This document shows positions 1-9,703 of a stretch of DNA of 64,000 nucleotides, one piece after another. This stretch comes from Chryseosolibacter sp036402115 (GTDB lineage: Bacteria > Bacteroidota > Bacteroidia > Cytophagales > Cyclobacteriaceae). The stretch spans positions 109,131 through 173,130 of the forward strand of contig DASWTM010000027.1 of the NCBI GenBank assembly GCA_036402115.1, written 5' to 3'. The translations under genes and the position numbers were made by a program. How positions within the stretch are numbered: position 1 is the first letter of the stretch; the number at the start of each line of letters is the position of its first letter. Under the pieces are notes generated by a model. The model saw only the letters and a list, made by a program, of their open reading frames with translations, made no database searches and was not told the origin of the DNA.

Positions 1-105
1 AGGGAACGGCTTGAATTGCTTTATGGCCATCGCTACGAGCTGGTCACGAGCGATAACGGAGCTACCTATACTGCGACCGTAATGATACCGATCCATGAAA
101 ATTAG
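1..105 (+). CDS. Sensor histidine kinase, C-terminal end (partial)
   Basis: The frame beginning at base 1 stays open to a TAG at 103-105. It encodes the last 34 residues of a protein whose start lies outside the window. The run RERLELLYG is typical of the ATP-binding domain end of LytS/YehU-type kinases, where it follows the GxGL box. The stop overlaps the start of the LytTR regulator by 11 bases, the usual arrangement for a kinase that phosphorylates the regulator encoded next to it. The kinase would be membrane-bound, but the sensor part is not visible here. The call rests on this short motif plus the neighbour. Confidence 0.7.
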   Translation, partial: RERLELLYGHRYELVTSDNGATYTATVMIPIHEN

Positions 106-799
106 TTGTGCCGTCCTGGAAGATGAGCCTAAAGCGCTCACCCTTATCACAGAATATATTGAGAAAATTGAATTTCTCGATCTGCGCTTTTACACCTCCG
201 ACCCCGTAGAGCTTTTGAATTACACTTCAGGCCATTCTGTTGAACTCATTTTTCTTGATATAAATTTGCCAGGCACTTCCGGGTTTGAGGTTGCTTTCAA
301 TATCAGTCCAAAGACAAAAATTATTTTTACGACTGCATATTCAGATTATGCAGTCGACAGTTATCTGCTTAATACAGTGGATTATTTGCTCAAACCCATA
401 ACTTTTGACCGGTTTAAAATTGCTGTTGACAAGGCGAGAACTATAACCGAAAAAGAATCTGTACCGGTTAAAGAAGTCATACAGCCTGGAGCTTTTTTTG
501 TGAAAAGCGGAAAGTCATTTTTGCAGTTGTATTGGTCAAAAATCGACTACATCGAAGGGCTTGGTGAATATCTGGTGCTTCACACAGGATCACTGAAGAC
601 GATAATTTATAAGCGTATGAAAGAGATGGAGGAGATCTGCCCTGAATTTTTTATTCGTGTCCATAACTCCTTCATTATAAACACCGGCAGCATTACTCAT
701 GTGGAAAGCAATCATGTGGTCGTCGGGAAGGTAAAGATACCTATCGGCCGAAAGTATCGACAGGAGTTTATGAAACTACTGAACCGGTCCAGCATCTGA
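95..799 (+). CDS. LytTR-family response regulator
   Basis: A 234-residue cytoplasmic transcription regulator. Residues about 3-118 form a receiver domain. The phosphoacceptor is D55 in FLDINLPG, the acidic pocket is E9/D10 in VLEDEP, and the conserved lysine lies in DYLLKPI. Residues about 130-230 form a LytTR DNA-binding domain, with FIRVHNSFIIN and a C-terminal IPIGRKYRQEF, the signature of this fold. It should receive phosphate from the kinase encoded just upstream, whose end overlaps this start. In Bacteroidota such pairs often control envelope genes, but no target can be named from the sequence. Length is normal. Confidence 0.93.
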   Translation: MKISCAVLEDEPKALTLITEYIEKIEFLDLRFYTSDPVELLNYTSGHSVELIFLDINLPGTSGFEVAFNISPKTKIIFTTAYSDYAVDSYLLNTVDYLLKPITFDRFKIAVDKARTITEKESVPVKEVIQPGAFFVKSGKSFLQLYWSKIDYIEGLGEYLVLHTGSLKTIIYKRMKEMEEICPEFFIRVHNSFIINTGSITHVESNHVVVGKVKIPIGRKYRQEFMKLLNRSSI

Positions 800-1673
800 G
801 GTACCTATATGCGCGGCAGCCGAAAAAAACAACTGGCTTACGCTTGGCCAGGCACGCGGTATACTCTGTTGTAAAAGGTGCGTCCAGAAACAAAATGGTC
901 GTGCTTAATTCTTGTCGGGTACCTTGAGAGTATTGGCGCATAATACTATTTATGTTCTGCATTTATAAAATGAACTGGAGACCCAGTCACTCCGGTCGGC
1001 GCATCTGCGGAAAAGTTTATTTGAACCTGATTTCCGCAAGGATTAAAACAGCGGTTGTGCGTGCAGTACTTTTTTTAGTTGCTGACTTATGTTACTCATA
1101 ACATTTCCATGAGTCCCACGATAACTGCTCTTTGCTATGAGCTGCCAATTCGCGCGTTCAGACATTAGGCCTGCCGCCTGAAGATTAACTCAGTAAGATG
1201 GTTATCGAGAAGTCAGTGGCTTTTTTCCTATGCGTCCAGCTTCGCCACAGTGATGCTCAGCACACGCTTGCACATTGACTTCAGGCTTACAAGCTTTGAA
1301 TCTGGTGGTAAGTACATAACAAAAAACAATATGTGACGGGTATCATGGTGCCTGACGTATTAGACAGTGTCGTTTTCACCTTCCTGATTTTATGATTGGC
1401 AAGGTGGCTGGACGCTTATCGTTCGATCGCGGATTGACTGGAACAGAAAATATCGGGGTTAGCCAGTGGAACGCAAACTTTCTTAATGCCGATGTGTCCG
1501 GCAAGTTTTGGCGATAAATGGCTGCTTGTACACCGCCATTCAAGTTATACTGTTTCGCAGCTTCCACAAATTGTGCGGAGGCCGATGGCGGCACAATGAT
1601 TGGTGGCATTCTTTTACCTGCAACAGGGATGCCTGCCGTCTGAAGTCTTCACCTTCTCAACTATCCATACACG
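800..1673 (+). other. Intergenic region with no convincing gene
   Basis: About 870 bases without a supported gene. Short frames exist on both strands (for example 1376-1609 minus and a 41-codon plus frame near 1517) but none shows a recognisable domain, signal peptide or linkage to a neighbour. The frames are broken up in the way expected of decayed coding sequence. It may hold the promoter of the amidohydrolase at 1674. I see no clear terminator hairpin after the LytTR gene. Confidence 0.5.
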
Positions 1674-3068
1674 ATGTCTTCCACCGGAAAACTGAAATTT
1701 GTAAAAGATGCACGATCAACTCGTGGTTTTCTGCTAATTTTTTTCTTGCTGGTTTTTGGCTGCGGGCCGGATCAAAGCTCGCCAAAGCAACGGGATGAGA
1801 CCTTGCCGATTGAAGGACGCCTTGCTTTTGTTTCCGTAAATATTGTCCCTATGACCGGGCCGGAGGTCTTGAAAGATCAGACAGTTGTGGTTGAGGAAGG
1901 AAAGATTATTGCTATAGGGCCATCGAAGGAAATTGCAGTGCCTGAAGGCACATCGCGGATAGAGGCAAGGAACAGATATTTGATGCCTGGCTTGACAGAC
2001 TTCCACGTTCATTTTCCCACTGAGCCAAAAAATTATCAATGTGTCCTGGATCTGTTTCTGGCAAATGGCATTACCCGGGTCGTAAACATGGAAGGTAATG
2101 CCGATCTTCTTGCATTGCGGAGGAAAATTGCAAGCGGTGTCGTGCGTGGGCCTACAATGTTTACTACGGGCCCATTTCTGAATCGTCCGATTGTGAGTAC
2201 CCCTGAACAAGTCAAACAAGCGGTCATTTCCCAGAAGGCAGCTGGTTATGATTTTATAAAGCTGCATGGTGAGGTATCCGATGAAGAGTACCAGACCCTG
2301 CTTGCGGTCGCCAGACAACAAGATATCCGTGTCGTCGGACATGTGCCGACCGGAGTTGGGTTAACAGAGGTCCTTCGATCCGGCCAGCCCCTTATTGTTC
2401 ATGCCGAGGAGTTCCTCTATTCGTATTTCATGCTTAATCGAGATTTGCCAACCAGCACACAGGAGATCGACTCAATGACACGGACAATCGCAAGAGAAAC
2501 TGCTCGAGCGCAGACTTGGGTCAGCCCCACATTAACAGTCTTTAATGAAATTATTTTGCAGGTCAATGATATTAAGGCAGTTCTTGGCAGACCTGAAATG
2601 GCATTTCTTCCATCATCCATCAAACAGCGTTGGACACCCCCGCTTAATCCCTATGTTAAGCGTTGGAAAAAAGAGGATGTATTGAGATTCAGCGCACAGT
2701 ATAGAGTTATGGAACGACTGACGAAAGAACTGGCCAACGCGGGAGTGCCGCTTTTGGTCGGGTCAGACTGTTTGGTTCCGACAGTTGTGCCTGGTTTCTC
2801 AATTCATGATGAGATGTATCTGATGGCGCGTGCTGGCCTGTCAAATTATGAAATATTGAAGGCAGCTACGGTTAATGCCTCGGTATTTTTGAATTCGAGA
2901 GACCAAACAGGGACAATTGAAGTGGGAACGCAGGCTGACTTCATTCTCATTGATGGTAATCCGATCGAAGATCTTACCAATATCAAAAAACTCCAGGGTG
3001 TCATGCTAAAAGGAGTGTGGATGCCAGCGAGCGATTTACAGTCGTACATAAGTAATTGCAGCGAATAG
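1674..3068 (+). CDS. Amidohydrolase-family lipoprotein
   Basis: A 464-residue metal-dependent hydrolase anchored as a lipoprotein. The N-terminus has a hydrophobic stretch ending in the lipobox VFGC (C30). The beta-sandwich start (VVVEEGKIIAIG) leads into the metal motif HVH at residues 111-113 in GLTDFHVHFP. Further ligand candidates are K in FIKLHGE (about 196), H in VVGHVPTG and VHAEEF, and D in LVGSDC (about 363). This set matches the imidazolonepropionase/prolidase-like amidohydrolases. The substrate, probably a cyclic amide or dipeptide-like compound in the periplasm, cannot be read from sequence. It stands alone, with no operon partner. Confidence 0.88.
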   Translation: MSSTGKLKFVKDARSTRGFLLIFFLLVFGCGPDQSSPKQRDETLPIEGRLAFVSVNIVPMTGPEVLKDQTVVVEEGKIIAIGPSKEIAVPEGTSRIEARNRYLMPGLTDFHVHFPTEPKNYQCVLDLFLANGITRVVNMEGNADLLALRRKIASGVVRGPTMFTTGPFLNRPIVSTPEQVKQAVISQKAAGYDFIKLHGEVSDEEYQTLLAVARQQDIRVVGHVPTGVGLTEVLRSGQPLIVHAEEFLYSYFMLNRDLPTSTQEIDSMTRTIARETARAQTWVSPTLTVFNEIILQVNDIKAVLGRPEMAFLPSSIKQRWTPPLNPYVKRWKKEDVLRFSAQYRVMERLTKELANAGVPLLVGSDCLVPTVVPGFSIHDEMYLMARAGLSNYEILKAATVNASVFLNSRDQTGTIEVGTQADFILIDGNPIEDLTNIKKLQGVMLKGVWMPASDLQSYISNCSE

Positions 3069-3114
3069 CCTCGTGCATAAACCGAGAGCACTGACGCTGG
3101 CTCAATAGGTAAGG

Positions 3115-3543
3115 ATGCCCTCATCAAAATGCAATAACCGTGGCAAGGAGAATCTGCAACCGATATATGATGCTCTTTCGGCCTACATCGTCTCGCTGGG
3201 TGAGGATATCGAAATGGTACCCAAGAAAGCATTTGTAAGTGCGCCGAGGAAAAAGCAATCTGCCTGTCTTAAACCTGCAACTAAGGCAAGATTTGAACTT
3301 GAACTGATTCTGAAAGTCCAGGAAGCGCAAGGAATTCTTGAACCAATCACAGGCACAGGTGCAATGTGTACGCACAACATTAAGTTGAGTTCATTCGGTA
3401 GAATCAGTGACCAGGTTAAGCACTGGATAAAAGAGCGTATGAAAATGCGGGCTGATCCTGGCTTTGCCCGTCGGGCTGTCCAGGCAAGGGCTGGCATTAA
3501 TTTAAGAATTCAACAGCAGCTAAAGCCCAACCGTTACCAGTAA
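3115..3543 (+). CDS. DUF5655-domain protein, N-terminally truncated
   Basis: 142 residues with a recognisable DUF5655 domain at about 13-118. The key stretches are IYDALSAYIVSLGEDIE, VPKKAFVSAPRKKQSACL and AMCTHNIKLSS. The family usually carries an N-terminal DUF4287 domain of about 70 residues, and that part is absent. Only 46 bases separate this frame from the upstream amidohydrolase, so the 5' part was probably lost. DUF5655 proteins are small cytoplasmic proteins of unknown function. The remaining domain looks intact, so it could still be expressed, but it may equally be a remnant. No ribosome-binding site supports the start. Confidence 0.6.
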   Translation: MPSSKCNNRGKENLQPIYDALSAYIVSLGEDIEMVPKKAFVSAPRKKQSACLKPATKARFELELILKVQEAQGILEPITGTGAMCTHNIKLSSFGRISDQVKHWIKERMKMRADPGFARRAVQARAGINLRIQQQLKPNRYQ

Positions 3544-3729
3544 TATAAACCGCCTTGGGCTGTATGATTTTATCAACCGTTGTTTTTCATCAGGACAACT
3601 CCGGTAAGAAAACACACCCCGGCGCAATAATCTAACGCATTAAAGAAATTCTGACGGCATTTCGATGCCGTGATGGCAGTGGGCAAGGTCATGGGCGTTT
3701 TAATTGCAGCAGAGAAAAATACTTTTTTT

Positions 3730-4836
3730 ATGAACATCATCTTGAGAAACAGAATATCAAGTCTAATTTTTTTGTTTTCTGCCTTATGCTGGTCGTGCAA
3801 CGAGACCGAAGAGACGGATTGGAAGATTTCACCGCAACCCAGGCAAGCCTCAAAAAGTATCATCAACGCATTTGGCACTTACCAGGTTGCCGGGCTTGCA
3901 GAGATTCATTACAATGTTGAAACCTGGAAACTGATCCAGCAAATCATCAAAGACAACCAGGAAGCACAGGCATTTCGCGTTTTTGCTTTTGAGGGCGGTA
4001 ACTCCCTGTATCAGGCGACAATGGATGATTACGTCAATGGCGGAGATGTTTCAGTCCAGGAATTAAAAAAGGTCTGGCGAAATAATACATTGATTAATAC
4101 AACCTATGATGCGCCGGTATACCTGGAGTTCATTAACTCGATCCGGCAGGCAAACGAAAAGCTTGCACCAGGAAAAAAGTTCAGGATAATTTTGCTCGAT
4201 CCTCCCATTGATTGGGCAACAGTCACCAGTGACATTCAGTTCAAGAGCTTTCAGGCACAGCGAGTAAACTCGATGATCGAGATTATTGAGAAAGAAGTTT
4301 ATGCAAAGAATGAAAAGGTTCTCTTCATCGCAGGAAGCAATCATACGTCACGCAGTCTTCCAACGGCCCCCGTTCCGAGCGCTCTTTCCTCACTGGAGGA
4401 ACGGCATCCCGGCACGACGCTTTCGATAGGTGTTTACAATGGCTTTGGTGTCGACGATAATGAGCTAAGTGAAATTGAAGCTAACTTTCAAGGTTGGCCA
4501 CTCAATTCGATTGTTTTGTTAGAGGGCTCGGCGGTAGGAGAAATTCCAGCTGCCACCAACACGCGCATGAAAGGATCAGGCGGAACGCTTGTTGATCCGT
4601 TCAATGGCGCGCCATTGAAATCTGTTCATGATGCCCTCGTCTTTGTCGGTAACAGAAATTCGCTTACCGTTTCTGATCCGGCCACGGCGATATGTGGCTC
4701 AGCTGCTGATGATATAGCCTGGCGAAATGAGATTATCCGAAGGCAGGAACTGGTTAAACGCCTGCCGTTCCTTAGATACACCTTTGAAAGTTTGTGTACT
4801 CCGCTTCCCGCGGCATATTTTGATCACATCAGATAG
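3730..4836 (+). CDS. Putative lipoprotein of the EreA/ChaN/TIKI-like hydrolase group
   Basis: The frame is open from 3670, but the ATG at 3730 gives a 368-residue protein starting with a short hydrophobic signal ending LFSALCWSC, a loose lipobox, so I prefer it. The body has GLAEIHYN (an E-x-H motif), VFAFEGGNSLYQ, DDYVNGGD and FIAGSNHTSR. In order, these resemble the metal or catalytic loops of erythromycin-esterase and TIKI/ChaN-type proteins. The activity is unproven and the family match is distant. The protein would sit in the envelope. It has no operon partner, and the next frame is a truncated fragment. Confidence 0.6.
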   Translation: MNIILRNRISSLIFLFSALCWSCNETEETDWKISPQPRQASKSIINAFGTYQVAGLAEIHYNVETWKLIQQIIKDNQEAQAFRVFAFEGGNSLYQATMDDYVNGGDVSVQELKKVWRNNTLINTTYDAPVYLEFINSIRQANEKLAPGKKFRIILLDPPIDWATVTSDIQFKSFQAQRVNSMIEIIEKEVYAKNEKVLFIAGSNHTSRSLPTAPVPSALSSLEERHPGTTLSIGVYNGFGVDDNELSEIEANFQGWPLNSIVLLEGSAVGEIPAATNTRMKGSGGTLVDPFNGAPLKSVHDALVFVGNRNSLTVSDPATAICGSAADDIAWRNEIIRRQELVKRLPFLRYTFESLCTPLPAAYFDHIR

Positions 4837-4921
4837 CCCGCCTCACTACGCATCACACGGCTTGCGGGTGAGGGCATGCGCATACATAAGGTAAGCGCAG
4901 CTCCGCCATTGATAAAATCTT

Positions 4922-5449
4922 TTGTCTGTGACAGAATTACCATTGAGGGTACCCGTAGGATATCCTCAATTTTTTTCTCTCCACCCCCAGACACGAAGGG
5001 ATCAAAACGAACAGGTGGTGAGCAGAGGCATAAGTGACAACAACCCGATCGTTGAGCAAATCAATACGCCATCCGGATTGGCTGCAGGCAATGTAAGAAT
5101 GAGAGTTGTGGTAAGTCACCAGAAAATCAAATCACCATGTGATCAGGTTGAAAATGGCGAAGTCGAGGATTATACGGTTTCTATCGACAATCTGCCGGAT
5201 GCGTCGTTCTCGGCAGCGGGGGCTGATGCGGAAGAGCAAACTGTAACCGTTTATCCAAACCCTGTGAGTGCACAACTACACATCGCCGTGGATGAGGTAA
5301 CGGAAATAATCATCACCACACTCCCCGGAACTGTGGTGCACAGAGGTACTGAAAAAGTGATCGATGTGTCACACCTGAAGCAAGGTCTCTATCGGGTTAT
5401 TATCAGAGCAGGCTTGCGTACGTACCAGCGGAGATTCGTCAAATTGTAA
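4922..5449 (+). pseudogene. Remnant of a type IX-secreted protein (GEVED end plus sorting domain)
   Basis: The only in-frame start is a TTG, and there is no signal peptide, so the 5' part of the gene is missing. From about residue 57 the frame reads as the end of a GEVED domain (NVRMRVVV, then GEVEDYTVSI). It then has a type A C-terminal sorting domain (VTVYPNPVSAQL, LKQGLYRV, RRFVKL) of the kind recognised by the type IX secretion system. The first 40 residues do not match the expected GEVED sequence, which suggests a frameshift or a junction. A strong terminator follows. It shows that the genome encodes type IX cargo, but this copy is probably dead. Confidence 0.7.
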
Positions 5450-5480
5450 TTGCCGACTCTGACTGATTCATCCAATTATT

Positions 5481-5507
5481 GCCCCGGACCTGGGTCCGGG
5501 GCTTTTT
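5481..5507 (+). terminator. Rho-independent terminator
   Basis: Perfect 10-base arms, GCCCCGGACC (5481-5490) and GGTCCGGGGC (5493-5502), are followed directly by TTTTT. This is a textbook intrinsic terminator 31 bases after the stop of the type IX fragment. Confidence 0.92.
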
Positions 5508-5747
5508 CATGGATTTTCTTTTGTTTGTGCACTTCTTTTTGAGTTTAACTCTGAACCATATTTCCGATCAATGAACCTGCGCTGCTGCCCGGCGATTATC
5601 AGCTCCCGGTCATCCTGCATGACAGAGGAATTTCAGCTCAGCGATCATTCTGCACGTTTCAAAAAGTTTCGCGCGTGCGTAAGCAGAGCAGTTCCAACTT
5701 CAGGGAATGTTTTACAGTCAAAGTATCAACGACAAAACGCTACAAAG

Positions 5748-6266
5748 ATGACCAGACTGCTCTTAATTCTTTTAATTATGTTTTTGATGGTGAGTTGTTC
5801 ACCGGACAGTGAAATGACTTCAGGGGGGACACGCAATGAACTCGATCGTAACTTATATGAGGACAGGCAGGCATATGCCAGCGCACTTTCCAGGAGAGGC
5901 CAGTCAGATGATTCAGTCTGTTCATTTGAAATACTAGGCGTCGCCTGTAAAGACAGAATGCTCAATGTGAGAGTCCGCAGCAGATGCGCCCCCGGCTATT
6001 TTGTTTTTCTCTGGGACGGTGTAATCGCGGAATCATACCCGGCTCAGATTCGAATGGTACTGTCAAATGAGTCACCTGATATGCAGCTTTCAGGGCATGC
6101 CGGGGTGTGTTCTGCAGAGCTGCTCGAACACGAACTGCACATTGACCTTTCCAAAATCAGGCCTGCGATCAGTTGCAGCGATTATGTATTTCACATCGCG
6201 AACGGTTCGAAAACGCAAGATGCTGTGCTTGGTCCCGATGAGCCTGTGTCCATAACCGGAGATTGA
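5748..6266 (+). CDS. Small lipoprotein of unknown function
   Basis: The open frame begins at 5571, but the ATG at 5748 starts a clear lipoprotein signal: MTRLLLILLIMFLMVSC, with lipobox MVSC. The mature part is about 155 residues, with six or more cysteines (for example VCSFEILGVACK, CAPGYF, VCSAELL, AISCSDY) that could pair as disulfides after export. I do not recognise a family. It lies alone between a terminator and the outer-membrane protein at 6425, so context gives no role. Confidence 0.65.
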   Translation: MTRLLLILLIMFLMVSCSPDSEMTSGGTRNELDRNLYEDRQAYASALSRRGQSDDSVCSFEILGVACKDRMLNVRVRSRCAPGYFVFLWDGVIAESYPAQIRMVLSNESPDMQLSGHAGVCSAELLEHELHIDLSKIRPAISCSDYVFHIANGSKTQDAVLGPDEPVSITGD

Positions 6267-6424
6267 GCTTAAGTTAACCGTTCCACGTAACAGCCGTAGT
6301 CCTATTCGTTGGAAGCGTCAGCAGACCGCACTCGGCTGAGCGATTTGCGACCTCAACTGGTAGAATTTTTTCAACGCCGTGCTTTTACTTCACGTACCTC
6401 AGCGTAATTAAAAATTGAAATGAA

Positions 6425-7285
6425 ATGGAATGTGAAAGAGGTTTTCAATTAAAGCGGCACCGGCGTGCCCGGTGCTTTAAAATGGTTTTAATAGCGGTTG
6501 GCTTTTTAGTGTTTACTAACCATAGCCGTGCTCAGTCAGTGGAGGAGGGCATAGGACTCAAGCTCGGTGCGCACTCGGTATCTTTTCAGGACATGCAGCT
6601 GTCACCAAATATTCAAAAAGACTTTTCGATTAAGACTTTTGCCGTTAACTACAAAAGACGGAAAAGTCACAGGGTAAGCGAAGTTGAGTTTGGCAGTACA
6701 TGGTATTCGCTTAACAGCGATAACTCATACACGTATGTTCGCGACGGGATTAGCCGGGAGACCTTTATCTCTTCGTCCACACTGGTGAACCTTCGCTATT
6801 CTACAGCCTGGAATCTGAGAAAGTCAGCCTTTCACGCAGGGCTGATGATTGATAATCAGATCCGGGCCAATGAACAGGCCTACGGCTGGACCACTGCATT
6901 CAACTATTTCGCAGCGTTCTCCATGGGACCTGTTCTGTATTACACAAAGGCCGTCTCGGAACGATGCGACCTTAGTCTGAAGTCATGGATACCAGTGTTC
7001 GCCTGGGTGACCAGATCTCCTTACGCACTTAACGACGATGATTACATGCGAAACAACATGAATCACAAAGGTGTTGAAACCTTCGCCAACTACGTCGCCG
7101 ATGGATCACTTAAGATATTAAACAGGTTTCAGAAATTTAATGCCGAGGCCCGGTTTGATTACAGTCTTTCCCGGCGTTTTGATGTTTTGATCTCTTACGA
7201 ACTCGAAATGCTTCGCTACACGCCCGGAAGAAATTTTATTTCTTATCAGAATTTTGTGAACCTCGGTGCTGAGTACAAATTCTAA
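6425..7285 (+). CDS. Probable outer-membrane beta-barrel protein
   Basis: 286 residues. The N-terminus has a basic stretch (KRHRRAR) and a hydrophobic core ending NHSRAQS, a likely signal-peptidase I site. A second possible start is the ATG at 6482. The mature protein alternates short amphipathic strands with aromatic residues (SEVEFGSTWYSL, LVNLRYSTAWNL, ARFDYSLS) and ends VNLGAEYKF with a C-terminal phenylalanine, as in outer-membrane barrels. No named family is evident. Its 3' end overlaps the open frame of the S41 peptidase, and only 13 bases separate its stop from that gene's likely start, so the two are probably co-transcribed. Confidence 0.7.
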   Translation: MECERGFQLKRHRRARCFKMVLIAVGFLVFTNHSRAQSVEEGIGLKLGAHSVSFQDMQLSPNIQKDFSIKTFAVNYKRRKSHRVSEVEFGSTWYSLNSDNSYTYVRDGISRETFISSSTLVNLRYSTAWNLRKSAFHAGLMIDNQIRANEQAYGWTTAFNYFAAFSMGPVLYYTKAVSERCDLSLKSWIPVFAWVTRSPYALNDDDYMRNNMNHKGVETFANYVADGSLKILNRFQKFNAEARFDYSLSRRFDVLISYELEMLRYTPGRNFISYQNFVNLGAEYKF

Positions 7286-7298
7286 AAATGAACCGTTT

Positions 7299-8297
7299 AT
7301 GAGAGCTTATATTTTATTGCTATTTATACTGTTTGCAGGCTGCGATAATTTTTTTGAGCCAGAACCTGCCAATGATCCGCAGGCGATTTTTGATAACCTG
7401 TGGCAGGAGTTTTCCGCGTTGTACGGCCCGTTTGAAGAGCGCAACGTTGACTGGGACGCGCTCCGCTCAAAATACCGGCCGATGGTCAGCTCTTCTACCT
7501 CTGAAGAGGAATTGTATACGATCCTCACAAGCATGCTTGCCGAGCTTGATGATGGCCATGTCCGTCTGACGACTCCCGGAAAAGAAATCTATCATTCAAA
7601 CCGAGTCTTCCGGGAGAAAACAGATGACGAGCTCTTCAATGAAGCATTGATTAAAGACAACTATCTCGATGAAGGGTATGTGGACAAGTCCTCGTATTTG
7701 TATGGCACCATACAGAGGGATGTTATTTATCTGCGGCTTAAGGCGATCGATGATCAGGCGCTGATCCTTGATAAGGTTCTTGATCAATTCTCTGATTCAA
7801 AAGGTCTGATCATTGATCTCCGGCATGGCCGCGGAGGCGATTTTACCTGGGCCTTCGACGCATTTTCCCGGCTGACAAACGAAAAACGGCTTGTGTTCAG
7901 TTCGAAAACCAGGAACGGCCCGGATCGCAATGATTTCACCCATTGGTATGACTGGTATCTTGAGCCTGAGGGTAAGTTTTTTGACAAACCGATTTTTGTG
8001 TTGACAGACCGATATACGCTCAGTGCCTCGGAAAGAGCGGCGATGGCTTTAAAGGTGCTGCCGAAAGCCACTCTCGTTGGTGACACGACCTCGGGAGGCC
8101 ACTCCACGGTTATCGGGCGGGAACTGCAAAATTCGTGGTATTATTCCATATCTACTCAGAAGACCAGATTCATGGACGGTAAGTCCTACGAAGGTATCGG
8201 TGTTATTCCCGAAGTGCCGCTGCGCAACAGCAGAGCAAATATGGCAGCGGGTACTGATGATGTCCTGCAGTATGCGGTTATCAATATAACCAGGTAG
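7299..8297 (+). CDS. S41-family peptidase lipoprotein (tail-specific protease-like)
   Basis: The ATG at 7299 gives a good lipoprotein signal: MRAYILLLFILFAGC, lipobox FAGC. The 332-residue product has an N-terminal tri-helical region (LWQEFSALYGPFEE, MLAELDDGHVRL) and an S41 core. LIIDLRHGRGGDF is the substrate-binding strand-loop. TDRYTLSASERAAM carries the nucleophile serine, and LVGDTTSGG completes the site. No PDZ domain is visible, as in the shorter retinol-binding-like S41 members. It should cut C-terminal ends of peptides or proteins in the periplasm. The start choice is supported by the lipobox. The gene follows the barrel protein closely. Confidence 0.87.
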   Translation: MRAYILLLFILFAGCDNFFEPEPANDPQAIFDNLWQEFSALYGPFEERNVDWDALRSKYRPMVSSSTSEEELYTILTSMLAELDDGHVRLTTPGKEIYHSNRVFREKTDDELFNEALIKDNYLDEGYVDKSSYLYGTIQRDVIYLRLKAIDDQALILDKVLDQFSDSKGLIIDLRHGRGGDFTWAFDAFSRLTNEKRLVFSSKTRNGPDRNDFTHWYDWYLEPEGKFFDKPIFVLTDRYTLSASERAAMALKVLPKATLVGDTTSGGHSTVIGRELQNSWYYSISTQKTRFMDGKSYEGIGVIPEVPLRNSRANMAAGTDDVLQYAVINITR

Positions 8298-8461
8298 GTC
8301 GCCTGAAAATAAGTGAGGACAAATGCAGAAGAGCCCGGCAGACTATGGCCGGGAGGAAGCGAAGCTGCGCATTTCGGTTTCTTATCCGGCGAAGAAGCCT
8401 TTAAGACGCTGTATGGAAAATGAATCGATATAGTCATCGGGGGGTGTGATGAAGTTGGAAG

Positions 8462-9703
8462 ATGTGTGATATGACAAATGAGCGAAAGTATTTTGAAAAT
8501 TTAGATGGCCTCAGGTTTCTGTGTTTCTTATCGGTATTCTTTTATCACAGCTTCGACACGCAATTCGCCGCCATCCGCAATTCATCCATTCATAAATTTG
8601 TACGGGAAGATCTTTTCGAAAACGGAAACCTTGGCGTAAACTTCTTCTTCGTCCTCAGCGGGTTTCTGATCACGCATCAGCTTATTCAAGAGAAAAAAAA
8701 CAACGGACAGATTGACCTGGCAAATTTTTGGGTAAGAAGAATATTAAGAATCTGGCCGCTTTACTACCTCTCTGTATTTTTTGGTTTCATTATTTTTCCG
8801 GCTCTCAAAGTATTATTCGGTCAGGTGCCGCAGGAGAATGCTTCCTTATCCAGCTACTTACTATTTATTAACAATTTCGATGTACTGGAAAAAGGTACTC
8901 CTGATGCGGCAATCCTGGGTTCACTGTGGAGTATTGCTGTGGAAGAGCAATTTTATCTCATCTGGCCTATCCTGCTTTTTTTGATGCCGGCCAGACTTTA
9001 CTGGTTTACTTTTGCAGCAGTACTTTTCACAACCTGGGTCTTTCGTGCGGACACCGACGATCCTACGATTTTTCACTTTCATACACTTTCCTGCATGGGG
9101 GACATGGCTGTTGGAGCGACCGGAGCCTGGCTGATGGCTTATAGCAGTGGATTTCGTGACCGGATAATCAATATTGACAGGTTCCAGGTCATCCTCCTGT
9201 ATCTGGTACTTGCAATTGTATTTCTGTTTCGAAAAGAACTGCTTTTTCAATACTATTGGACACGAATCTTTGAAAGGAGTTTTATTGCGGCAATTATGTT
9301 GTTAGTTGTGCTAGAACAATGTTATGCAAGTCGCCCGTTGGTCCGAATGGGTCGGTTTAAGATCCTGTCAGGTTTGGGTGTTATCTCATACGGATTATAC
9401 AGCTTTCACTTTATCGGTATTCTGATCGCCAAAACATTGACGGATACAGTTGGCTTCAACCAAAGCGTATGGCAGGTGATCTTCTTGGAGACAAGCCTTG
9501 CTCTTCTTTTTACGATCGTGCTGGCTGAAGTCAGTTTCGTATTTTTTGAGCAGCCAATCCTTTCGCTTAAGCAGCGCATTTCACCCAGCCAAGGTGCCTC
9601 GCAGAATGTTGCCGCCAAAACTGTGAACACCAGCGAATTCTTTGTTTTCAACCTTATCATTCTTTTAAGGCGTGCTGCGGGTAAAGAAAGGATACGGTCG
9701 TGA
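8462..9703 (+). CDS. Acyltransferase 3 family membrane protein
   Basis: 413 residues with about ten transmembrane segments. The N-terminal signature ENLDGLRFLCF and the histidine in SVFFYHSF (catalytic in this family) are present, followed by VNFFFVLSGFLIT and WVRRILRIWPLYY. These define the OafA/YrhL-type acyltransferase 3 family, which moves acetyl or other acyl groups onto surface sugars or antibiotics at the inner membrane. A second ATG at 8471 may be the true start. There is no SGNH hydrolase domain at the C-terminus. No sugar operon adjoins it, so the acceptor is unknown. Confidence 0.92.
   Translation: MCDMTNERKYFENLDGLRFLCFLSVFFYHSFDTQFAAIRNSSIHKFVREDLFENGNLGVNFFFVLSGFLITHQLIQEKKNNGQIDLANFWVRRILRIWPLYYLSVFFGFIIFPALKVLFGQVPQENASLSSYLLFINNFDVLEKGTPDAAILGSLWSIAVEEQFYLIWPILLFLMPARLYWFTFAAVLFTTWVFRADTDDPTIFHFHTLSCMGDMAVGATGAWLMAYSSGFRDRIINIDRFQVILLYLVLAIVFLFRKELLFQYYWTRIFERSFIAAIMLLVVLEQCYASRPLVRMGRFKILSGLGVISYGLYSFHFIGILIAKTLTDTVGFNQSVWQVIFLETSLALLFTIVLAEVSFVFFEQPILSLKQRISPSQGASQNVAAKTVNTSEFFVFNLIILLRRAAGKERIRS

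Noticed and set aside
1734..2342. 202-codon minus-strand frame inside the amidohydrolase gene
   Set aside because: Antisense shadow of a well-supported coding region; no domain of its own.
8333..8353. GCCCGGC / GCCGGG hairpin after the S41 peptidase as terminator
   Set aside because: Arms are short with a long loop and no T-tract follows.
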